The notes beneath the pieces are model-generated. The model was not told where the DNA came from. It saw nothing but the letters and a program-made list of their open reading frames with translations, and did not search any database. Position numbers and translations under genes: made by a program. A stretch of DNA of 15,182 nucleotides from an uncultured Lachnospiraceae bacterium (GTDB lineage: Bacteria; Bacillota_A; Clostridia; Lachnospirales; Lachnospiraceae). This document shows positions 1-5,592 of this stretch, one piece after another. How positions within the stretch are numbered: the first letter of the stretch is position 1; each line of letters starts with the position of its first letter. The DNA is taken from assembly GCA_910587905.1 (NCBI GenBank), contig CAJUOF010000313.1, positions 1 through 15,182 on the forward strand, written 5' to 3'.

Positions 1-19
1 ACGTGTGCTCTTCCGATCT
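1..19 (+). other. Illumina TruSeq adapter remnant (artefact)
   Basis: The first 19 bases, ACGTGTGCTCTTCCGATCT, are identical to the 3' end of the standard Illumina TruSeq read-2 adapter/primer. They sit at the extreme 5' edge of the window, which is where untrimmed adapter survives in an assembly. The match is from memory of the adapter sequence. Genomic sequence therefore begins at about base 20. The apparent GTG start at base 3 and the first five to six codons of the reading frame running to 440 are artefactual. Confidence 0.95.
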
Positions 20-440
20 CTTTGAGAAGATCTGCGGGAAAATAAGACGGATCTTCGGCATGCTGGAGGAGATCCGGGAGTTTCTGGAAGCCGAGGAAAA
101 CCGGGAGGCCTTCCGGTATGTGAAGGGGGAGGCGGGCAGGCTTTTGAAGCATGTCTTTCCCAGGAAGCTCTCCGGAGCGGTCCGCTTCGGGCTGGAGGAT
201 CCGGCGGCCACGGGAAAGGTGCTCATGGCCCTGGGAATCGCCTATCCGCTCCTTGGGAGCCGGCTCTCGGTGACGCCTGTCTTTGAAAATAAATTTTATG
301 TGGAGGGGAGCCTTTTTTTCAAGGGCAGAATAAGAGCCTTCTCTCTGCTCATAATAGGGATAAGAGTGTGGTTCAACAAAAAGTTCCGCGGGCTCTTAAA
401 GCGGGGACGCGGATTAAAAGAACAGCTTGGCCGGGCATGA
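20..440 (+). CDS. DUF2953 domain protein, C-terminal fragment (5' end missing)
   Basis: About 139 residues remain of a protein whose N-terminus is lost at the contig edge; the frame runs from TTT at 21 to TGA at 438-440. The recognisable part is the DUF2953 signature near the C-terminus, with segments such as EDPAATGKVLMALG, YPLLGS and VTPVFENKFYVEGSLFFKGR, then a short hydrophobic stretch (AFSLLIIGIRVWF) and a basic tail. In Clostridia and Bacilli, DUF2953 proteins (YtfI in Bacillus subtilis) are normally encoded directly before ytfJ/gerW, as here, with 29 bp between the genes. This context supports the call and suggests a sporulation or germination-associated membrane protein; its biochemical role is not known. 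The apparent GTG start at base 3 lies in adapter sequence and is not real. Confidence 0.85.
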
Positions 441-469
441 TCCCGGTTCTTTGAGAAGGAGGAGAACAT

Positions 470-883
470 ATGGCATCGGATGTAAAAGGAAACGGAAAGA
501 ACACATTTGAAAACACGGTGGAGAATCTCTTTAAGGGCATGGACGGTTTTATCACGACCAAGACCGTGGTGGGAGACGCCATCCACCTGGACGGGACCAT
601 CATCCTTCCGCTGGTGGACGTCTCCTTCGGTGTGGGGGCGGGCGCTTTCTCGAGCGATAATAAGAGCAACAGCGGCGGCGGCATGACCGGAAAGATCACG
701 CCCAGCGCCGTCTTGGTGATCCAGGACGGCCATTCCAAGCTGGTGACCGTCAAAGGCCAGGACAGCATTTCCAAGATCCTGGACATGGTTCCCGACATCA
801 TCAGCAAGTTTTCCAAATCGGATAAAAAGGGAAAAGAGAAGGACGTGGAGATCCCGGAGGACGTCTTTGACTCCGTGAAATAG
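470..883 (+). CDS. ytfJ: GerW family sporulation protein (YtfJ)
   Basis: A 137-residue protein, the usual length for the family. ATG at 470 is preceded by a strong AAGGAGGAG ribosome site (457-465). The family hallmarks are visible: an N-terminal helix (NTFENTVENLFKGMDG), a conserved beta region with a GDAIHLDGTIILPLVDVSFG-like segment, the glycine-rich GVGAGAF stretch, a Ser/Gly loop, then the ITPSAVLVIQDG strand and a C-terminal helix with IPDIISKF-like character (MVPDIISKF). The tail is charged (residues about 118-137). In B. subtilis GerW is needed for normal spore germination, specifically the L-alanine response, and is made in the forespore; its molecular activity is unresolved. The position just after a DUF2953 gene matches the conserved ytfI-ytfJ pair and indicates a spore-forming host. 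Confidence 0.93.
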   Translation: MASDVKGNGKNTFENTVENLFKGMDGFITTKTVVGDAIHLDGTIILPLVDVSFGVGAGAFSSDNKSNSGGGMTGKITPSAVLVIQDGHSKLVTVKGQDSISKILDMVPDIISKFSKSDKKGKEKDVEIPEDVFDSVK

Positions 884-909
884 CTGCTTGTGGAATCCCC
901 GTCGCAGAT

Positions 910-944
910 CCCGCATAGACTATGGTATAGAAGTTTGTTGCGGG
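910..944 (+). promoter_or_regulatory. Possible RBS-occluding hairpin before the small membrane ORF
   Basis: CCCGCA (910-915) pairs with TGCGGG (939-944), and a nested CTAT-GGT-ATAG dyad (920-930) lies inside the loop. The right arm runs into the GGGAGG ribosome site (942-947) of the ORF starting at 953. Folding would partly hide that site. The stem is only six base pairs, so this is a weak, purely structural prediction. Confidence 0.25.
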
Positions 945-952
945 AGGTAGCG

Positions 953-1093
953 ATGAAGCGGCTCATCGGACTCTGCCTGTTCTGGATGGGAATCGGCATG
1001 GCGTTGTATTTGATACTGCCGAACAATTTTTTCACAATCTGCCTGATGGCGGCCTCCATCGCAGGGGGCTATTACCTGTTTTGCGGCTGCTAG
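953..1093 (+). CDS. Small hydrophobic protein, 46 aa, two predicted membrane helices
   Basis: The frame is open from 890, but ATG at 953 is the likely start: a GGGAGG ribosome site lies at 942-947 with 5-6 bp spacing, whereas nothing suitable precedes 890. The 46-residue product starts MKRLIG and has two hydrophobic segments (about residues 4-22, LIGLCLFWMGIGMALYLIL, and 26-43, NFFTICLMAASIAGGYYLF) joined by a short PNN turn. It ends in CGC and has almost no soluble part, so a membrane hairpin with both ends on the same side is expected. It follows ytfJ by 69 bp on the same strand and may be cotranscribed with it. I recall similar short hydrophobic ORFs in clostridial genomes, but I cannot assign a function. 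The reading frame, ribosome site and hydrophobicity support it being real. Confidence 0.65.
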   Translation: MKRLIGLCLFWMGIGMALYLILPNNFFTICLMAASIAGGYYLFCGC

Positions 1094-1129
1094 CGGGAGA
1101 GAGCAAAAGAAGAAGGGGGATTGAAGTCT

Positions 1130-1537
1130 ATGATTTCAGCGGACAAAAAGAAAAGCTTGTATATTTTTTTCTTCGCGATGGTTTTGATTTTTTCGTTAAC
1201 AGGATGTACCAGTAAGGAAGCAAAAAAGGTCATAGAAGATATTGATGCGTTGGGAGAAATTACATTAGATTCGTATTCTTTACTCCAGGAAGTGAACAAT
1301 GAATATGATTCTCTCAGTGAAAAAGACAGAGAAAGTGTAAAAAACAAGGATGTGCTGGAGGCGGCCAATGAGCGGTATGATATTTTGACATACGAAGATT
1401 TAGACCGGCGGATCGAAAGTACCTGTGTGGATGTTACGTCAGAAGCTTTGCCGGAATTTAAGGCTCTTCTTGCTGAATACGAAAATTTGGATGAGTCCGG
1501 AAAAGAGTATATAACAAATATCGAGATGCTATTATAA
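1130..1537 (+). CDS. Small lipoprotein with helical repeats, probably 3'-shortened
   Basis: ATG at 1130 is chosen because AGAAGGGGGA (1111-1120) is well spaced for it; the upstream in-frame TTG at 1121 directly abuts that site. The 135-residue product has a basic N-terminus, a hydrophobic core and a lipobox ending LTGC, so it should be lipid-anchored at Cys26 of the ATG-start form. The mature part has two degenerate repeats of a helical motif widespread in Bacillota surface proteins, of the general form IxxIGxVTLDSxxxIxxAxxxYxxLxxxxKxxVxNxxxLxxAxxxY. Copy one is DIDALGEITLDSYSLLQEV and following; copy two starts at IESTCVDVTSEALPEFKALL. Copy two stops at NIEMLL, where the usual LxxAxxxYxxL helix is missing. 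Codon use is clearly more AT-rich than in the flanking genes, consistent with transfer or relaxed selection. The function is unknown. Confidence 0.75.
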   Translation: MISADKKKSLYIFFFAMVLIFSLTGCTSKEAKKVIEDIDALGEITLDSYSLLQEVNNEYDSLSEKDRESVKNKDVLEAANERYDILTYEDLDRRIESTCVDVTSEALPEFKALLAEYENLDESGKEYITNIEMLL

Positions 1538-1575
1538 GTGGAAATATTCATAAATCCACAATTGAGGCGGAGCCC

Positions 1576-2277
1576 CTATTCTACCCTCAGCATCCGGTAA
1601 CCGACACCGATATGGGTCTGGATGTACTGGGGAGAATCCGGTTCCGCCTCCAGTTTTTTCCGCAGGGTCGCCATGAATACCCGGAGGGAGGCCACGTCGC
1701 CCTTCCAGCTGCTTCCCCATATGTTCTGGGTGATGTAGGTGTGGGTCAGAACCTTTCCCACATTCCTGGCCATCAGGCAGAGAAGCCGGTACTCGATAGG
1801 CGTCAGATGCAGCTCGTTTTCTCCCAGGTAAGCGCAGCCTGCGGCGAAATCCACCTTCAGCCGGCCGTTCGTGAAGACGGAATCGTTCCTTGCGGCGGTG
1901 GATTCCATGACGGCCAGTCGGCGTTTCGTCGCCCGAAGCCGTGCCAGGAGTTCTTCCACGGAAAAGGGCTTGGTCAGGTAATCGTCGGCGCCGCAGTCCA
2001 GGGCTTCGATCTTGTCGCCGTCCTCGCTTCTGGCGCTGATCACGATGATGGGCATGTTGGACCAGGTGCGGATCTGCCGGATCACCTCCACGCCGTCGAT
2101 GTCCGGGAGGCCCAGGTCCAGGAGGACGATGTCCGGGTTGTGGGAGGACGCTTCCATGACGGCGCAGGCTCCGTTTGGGGCGACAAGGTATCTGTAATCG
2201 TGGGTCTTTAAAGTCGTGGTGATGAGATTACGGATGGGGACGTCGTCCTCCACCACAAGGATCAGAGTCTTATTCAT
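1576..2277 (-). CDS. kdpE: KdpE-like OmpR-family response regulator
   Basis: A 233-residue receiver plus winged-helix regulator. The receiver (about 1-125) has the acidic pair E10/D11-D12, phospho-acceptor D54 in LLDLGLPDIDG, S81 and K103 in DYLTKPFSVEELLARLR. The effector domain (about 135-233) has the HLTPIEYRLLCLMARN and GYRMLRVE blocks of the OmpR/PhoB class. The segments LDLGLPD-DG, ISARSE-DKI-ALD-GADDYL-KPF and LTPIE-RLL follow E. coli KdpE closely. ATG at 2277 overlaps the end of the kinase gene by 8 bp (ATGAATAA), with an AGGTGG ribosome site inside the kinase gene, so the two are translationally coupled. KdpE normally activates kdpFABC under K+ limitation; no such genes are here, and the nearest K+ transporter is the KtrB/TrkH gene upstream. 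It is probably the terminal gene of the minus-strand operon. Confidence 0.92.
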   Translation of the reverse strand: MNKTLILVVEDDVPIRNLITTTLKTHDYRYLVAPNGACAVMEASSHNPDIVLLDLGLPDIDGVEVIRQIRTWSNMPIIVISARSEDGDKIEALDCGADDYLTKPFSVEELLARLRATKRRLAVMESTAARNDSVFTNGRLKVDFAAGCAYLGENELHLTPIEYRLLCLMARNVGKVLTHTYITQNIWGSSWKGDVASLRVFMATLRKKLEAEPDSPQYIQTHIGVGYRMLRVE

Positions 2278-3844
2278 GGATATCCACCTCTCCTGAGGGC
2301 AGTGTAAAGGTAAAGCGGCAGCCGTGGGGGAGCCGGTCCGTCAGGGTCAGTTCTCCACCGTGGGCCCGGATGATGGACCGGCAGAGAGGAAGGCCGAGGC
2401 CGAGACTTCTCCGGCTGTCTGCGATCGTGTTGTTTCCGGTAAAAAACATTTCAAATATATGGGGCTTCTGGTCGTCGGGGATGCCGGGGCCGTCGTCCGT
2501 GACGCTTATGGAGGCCAGATCCTCCTTTTTTTCTGCCGTGATCCGGATCAAGGAGCCGGGAGGCGTGTATTTGACCGCATTGTCCACCAGGTTGATGATG
2601 ACCTGGACGATCAGCTTGGCGTCCATCTGTGCCAGCATCAGGTCGTCCTTCACCTCCGCCGACAAAACATGACGGGAGGCCTTCCTCCTGGTGTGGCGCA
2701 GGGCCTCTTCGACGACGTCCGACACCAGCTCCAGGGACATATTGAAATTCATCCGTCCCTCCTCGATGCGGGTCACGGAGAGGAGATTTTCCACGAGGCT
2801 GATGAGCCACTGGGAATCCTCATAAATGTCCGTGAAGATCTGCGTCCTCATGCCTTCGTCCAGCATCTCGTAGTTGGAGAGCAGGTTGTCCGCATTGCCC
2901 GAGATGGAGGTGAGGGGAGTGCGCAGATCGTGGGAGATCGTCCGCAGCAGGTTCGCCCGGAGCTGTTCGTTTCTGGCAAAGACGGCCGCCTCCTCTTTTT
3001 CTCTGGCATTCCGGCTGTTCTCGATGGCCAGGGCACATTCCCCGAGGATGGAGAGGAGCACACTGTTTTCGAAGGAATCCAGGGGCCGCCCGTCCAGGCG
3101 GATCCCGACCACTCCGTAAACCTTGTCGTTGGTGTGGACGGCGAGATAGAGACATCTGGCATGACCGAAGGAGCCGGAACCGGCGCCGGCCCGCTTCCGG
3201 TTCTCAAACACCCATCTGGCGGCGGCAGTCTCCTCCTCCGCAAAAAAAAGCTCCCGGTCCGTCTCCTCGTTTACGGGGAACAGGATTCCCCCGGAGAGGA
3301 CTCCGTCCCTCTCCGAATAGGCGATGACGTCCCGGTCCAAAAGCTTCATGAGCTGGCCTGCCGTGATCCGTATGATGTCCTCGTCGTCGGTGGCTTTTTG
3401 CAAAAGCCGGTTGGTATCGAACAGGATCCTGGTCCGGAAGGCGGCCTGGGCCGACTGCTTGGCGTGCTTCTTCAATTTGTTGGCCAGGGAGCCGGTGATC
3501 AGGGAGGCGGTCAGCATGATGGCGAAGGTGACCGGGTAGCCAGCCTCATAGGCGTGGAAGGTCAGCCTCGGCTCCGTGAAGAAAAAATTGAATACCAGGA
3601 CGCTGACCAGGGAACTGATCACGCTGCACCCATAATTTTTCGTGATGATGGAGGTTAAGAGCACGCCCAGCAGATAGATGGTGATGATGTTGGCCTCCGT
3701 AAAACGGAATTCCCGGAATGCGAGACCGATCCCGGTGGCGCCCGAAAGGATCAGGAAGGTTTTGACCAGATCCCAGACAGAGGGCAGGAGCGGGCGCATA
3801 AATTCTTTTCTTTTTTCCTTGTAGCTCGATTCTTTTTCGTTCAT
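2270..3844 (-). CDS. KdpD-like sensor histidine kinase lacking the N-terminal KdpD/USP half
   Basis: A 524-residue kinase, against roughly 890 for full KdpD. Order: short basic cytoplasmic start; DUF4118 four-helix membrane block (about 25-125, with segments such as FLILSGATGIGLAF, IITIYLLGVLLTSIIT and VISSLVSVLVFNFFFTEP); GAF-like domain (about 135-275); HisKA with H305 in TISHDLRTPLTSISG; HATPase with N-box INLVDNAVKYTPPGS, G1 DDGPGIP and G2 GLGLPLC. FFFTEPRLTFH is typical of KdpD. The N-terminal KdpD domain with its Walker-type motif and the universal-stress domain, which bind ATP/c-di-AMP-type ligands in other KdpDs, are absent. No frame upstream could supply them, so this is a real short form, not a frameshift. 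ATG at 3844 has GGAG at 9 bp spacing. It should autophosphorylate and phosphorylate the adjoining KdpE. Confidence 0.93.
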   Translation of the reverse strand: MNEKESSYKEKRKEFMRPLLPSVWDLVKTFLILSGATGIGLAFREFRFTEANIITIYLLGVLLTSIITKNYGCSVISSLVSVLVFNFFFTEPRLTFHAYEAGYPVTFAIMLTASLITGSLANKLKKHAKQSAQAAFRTRILFDTNRLLQKATDDEDIIRITAGQLMKLLDRDVIAYSERDGVLSGGILFPVNEETDRELFFAEEETAAARWVFENRKRAGAGSGSFGHARCLYLAVHTNDKVYGVVGIRLDGRPLDSFENSVLLSILGECALAIENSRNAREKEEAAVFARNEQLRANLLRTISHDLRTPLTSISGNADNLLSNYEMLDEGMRTQIFTDIYEDSQWLISLVENLLSVTRIEEGRMNFNMSLELVSDVVEEALRHTRRKASRHVLSAEVKDDLMLAQMDAKLIVQVIINLVDNAVKYTPPGSLIRITAEKKEDLASISVTDDGPGIPDDQKPHIFEMFFTGNNTIADSRRSLGLGLPLCRSIIRAHGGELTLTDRLPHGCRFTFTLPSGEVDIHE

Positions 3845-3924
3845 TCTGCGCTTCTCCGGTCATTGGCTTTTCTCCTACTATAGCACAGAAGGAGGAAAGA
3901 ATCCATGGCCAGTCCGATATTGGC

Positions 3925-4050
3925 TCAGTTCCTTAACTGCTCCGGTTCCTTCCGGTTTTTGGAAAGAAACAGATCCAGCCGGCCCATGAGGAAATAGCCA
4001 AAGGTAAATGTTCCGAATACACAGAGAAGAAACAGGCTTTCTTTCATCAT
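3925..4050 (-). CDS. Small single-helix membrane protein, 41 aa, inside the K+ operon
   Basis: This gene falls below common ORF length cut-offs. On the minus strand the frame begins ATG (4056), AAG, ATG (4050), ATG (4047) and ends with TGA at 3925-3927. AAGGAG at 4057-4062 abuts the first ATG but is well placed for the second and third, so I choose 4050. The product starts MMKESLFLLCVFGTFTFGYF, has one strongly hydrophobic segment of about 19 residues, then MGRLDLFL and a charged tail ending KEPEQLRN. Topology is probably a short or outside N-terminus with the positive tail in the cytoplasm. It lies 58 bp after the KtrB/TrkH gene and 80 bp before the kinase gene, on the same strand. By position it could be a KdpF-like accessory peptide of the transporter or a regulator of the kinase, but no sequence similarity to KdpF is claimed. 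It is unrecognised. Confidence 0.7.
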   Translation of the reverse strand: MMKESLFLLCVFGTFTFGYFLMGRLDLFLSKNRKEPEQLRN

Positions 4051-4108
4051 CTTCATCTCCTTTTCTTTATCTTCTCATATCTGAGAGTGTCCCCCGGGAT
4101 CTCCGGGT

Positions 4109-5446
4109 TTATCCCACGGTGATCCGTCCCTGGGGGAGTCTTGAAAGATTTTTGCTGGTTCTGGAGAGGGCCGCAAAGATCAGGGTCAGGCCGCCGACCC
4201 GACCGAAAAACATCAGAAGGATCAGCACGCATCTGGATAAGAGGCCGAGACCCGGCGTGATGCCCAGGGTCAGCCCGACGGTGCCTGCCGCGGACGCCGT
4301 TTCAAACAGGCAGACCTTTAAGGGCAGGCCCTCTGCGGCATTGATGATCAGGGCTCCGGTGAAAAAAAGGGTGATGTACATCATCAAGATCGTGGAGGCG
4401 TTCCGGATGACGTTTCCCTCGATCCTGCGGCCGAAAAACTGTGCGTCCTCCTTCCGGCAGAATACGGCCAGGGCGTTGGCCAGGAGCACGGCCAGGGTGG
4501 TGGTCTTCATGCCCCCCGCCGTGGAGCCGGGAGAGCCTCCGACGAGCATCAGGGCGATCATGACGGCCTGCCCGGCGCTGCTCATCCGGCCAAGGTCGAG
4601 GGTGTTGAACCCGGCCGTCCGGGGCGTCACCGACTGAAACAGCGAGCCAAAAAGACGTTCCCGGAAGGGAAGCTCCGAAAATTCGGAAAAATAGAAGAAC
4701 AGGGCGGGGAGCAGGATCAGAAACGCCGTGGTCGCAAGGATGACCTTGCTCTGCATCTTGTATTTCCTCAGGCGGAGCCTGTGGGTCCGGATGTCGTCCC
4801 AGGTCAAAAATCCGATGCCGCCGACGATGATCAGAAGCATGATGGTCAGGTTGACGACGGGGCTTTTTGCGTAAGCCGTGAGGGAGGCGTAGGGCGCATC
4901 CGCCGTGCCCAGGACGTCAAAGCCCGCATTGCAGAAGGCGGACACGGAATGGAAGCAGGCCATCCAGATCCCCCTGGGGCCGAAATCCCGGCAGAACACC
5001 GGCATCATGATGAGGGCGCCGGCAAGTTCGACGGCGAAGGTGCCTTTGAGGATAAAGCCGGTGAGACGGACGATACCGCCCACCTCCGGAGCACAGATGG
5101 CTTCCCGCATGGTATTCCGCTGCAGGAAAGAGATCTTCCTTCCGGAAAGGAGGGAGAATGAGGCGATCACCGTGACGACGCCGAGCCCGCCGACCTGGAT
5201 CAGCAGGAGGATCACCGACTGGCCGAACAGGGACCAGTAGGTGGCCGTGTCCCGCACCACCAGTCCGGTGACGCAGACCGCCGAGGCGGAGGTGAACAGG
5301 GCGTCGCCAAAAGGCGTGACCTGCCCCGTCCGGGACGAGATCGGAAGCATCAGGAGAAGGCTTCCCATCAGGATCACGGCCGAGAATCCGAAGATGATGA
5401 TCTGGAACGAGGTGAAATGCCTTTTTCTATGTAAATGACCGGCCAT
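4109..5446 (-). CDS. KtrB/TrkH-family potassium (Na+-dependent) translocating subunit
   Basis: A 445-residue polytopic membrane protein, close to the KtrB length. ATG at 5446 is preferred over in-frame GTG at 5464 because AAGGAG lies 7 bp before it. All four P-loop filters of the TrkH/KtrB/HKT superfamily are visible, each with its glycine: SASAVCVTGLVV (about G61), HSVSAFCNAGFDV (G175), SVTPRTAGFNTLD (G279) and SAAGTVGLTLG (G391). The gate-loop signature GSPGSTAGGMKTTT (304-317) and the C-terminal FFGRVGGLTLIFA are also present. It moves K+ into the cell across the cytoplasmic membrane and usually needs a KtrA/TrkA RCK partner with nucleotide-binding domains; none is encoded in the window, so it must be elsewhere or outside the contig. 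It is first in a minus-strand cluster with a small membrane protein and KdpDE-like regulators, implying K+- or turgor-dependent control. Confidence 0.93.
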   Translation of the reverse strand: MAGHLHRKRHFTSFQIIIFGFSAVILMGSLLLMLPISSRTGQVTPFGDALFTSASAVCVTGLVVRDTATYWSLFGQSVILLLIQVGGLGVVTVIASFSLLSGRKISFLQRNTMREAICAPEVGGIVRLTGFILKGTFAVELAGALIMMPVFCRDFGPRGIWMACFHSVSAFCNAGFDVLGTADAPYASLTAYAKSPVVNLTIMLLIIVGGIGFLTWDDIRTHRLRLRKYKMQSKVILATTAFLILLPALFFYFSEFSELPFRERLFGSLFQSVTPRTAGFNTLDLGRMSSAGQAVMIALMLVGGSPGSTAGGMKTTTLAVLLANALAVFCRKEDAQFFGRRIEGNVIRNASTILMMYITLFFTGALIINAAEGLPLKVCLFETASAAGTVGLTLGITPGLGLLSRCVLILLMFFGRVGGLTLIFAALSRTSKNLSRLPQGRITVG

Positions 5447-5475
5447 AGGAGGACTCCTTTGCACTCTTTTCTTTC

Positions 5476-5481
5476 ATTATA
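5476..5481 (-). promoter_or_regulatory. Consensus -10 box upstream of the KtrB/TrkH gene
   Basis: On the minus strand a perfect TATAAT sits 29 bp before the chosen ATG at 5446. At 17 bp spacing the -35 region (TGCGCT) is poor, so the promoter may depend on an activator. KdpE, encoded three genes downstream, is the obvious candidate. Only the -10 is visible directly; the control is inference. Confidence 0.5.
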
Positions 5482-5592
5482 GAGAAAATGGGTTAAAGAG
5501 CGCATAAAGCAGAGGGAGAAGAAATTAAGATTGTATAAAGACGGCATTTGAAACGACTTGAAGAATAGAATGGATATTCTTCCAGAAAAAAG

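Noticed and set aside
1538..1559. GTGGA/TCCAC hairpin between the convergent lipoprotein and kdpE genes
   Set aside because: Only five base pairs, a large loop and no T-run on either strand; too weak to call a terminator.
2324..3658. Long + strand open frame (444 codons) opposite the histidine kinase gene
   Set aside because: It is an antisense shadow of a GC-rich gene whose kinase motifs are unmistakable; the translation is low-complexity, without recognisable domains and without a good ribosome site.
2270..3844. Possibility that the short kinase is a frameshifted full-length KdpD
   Set aside because: Upstream sequence on the minus strand encodes the small membrane protein and the translocator, with no remnant of the KdpD N-terminal or universal-stress domain in any frame.
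3905..3997. A 30-codon + strand ORF with an AAGGAGG just upstream, opposite the small membrane protein gene
   Set aside because: The product (MASPILAQFLNCSGSF onward) shows no membrane helix or conserved feature, and the Shine-Dalgarno-like string is probably chance; the minus-strand ORF fits the operon better. It stays a faint alternative.
5560..5582. GAAGAAT/ATTCTTC dyad after the M56 gene
   Set aside because: An A/T-rich 7-bp stem without a following T-run in the minus direction; not convincing as a terminator.
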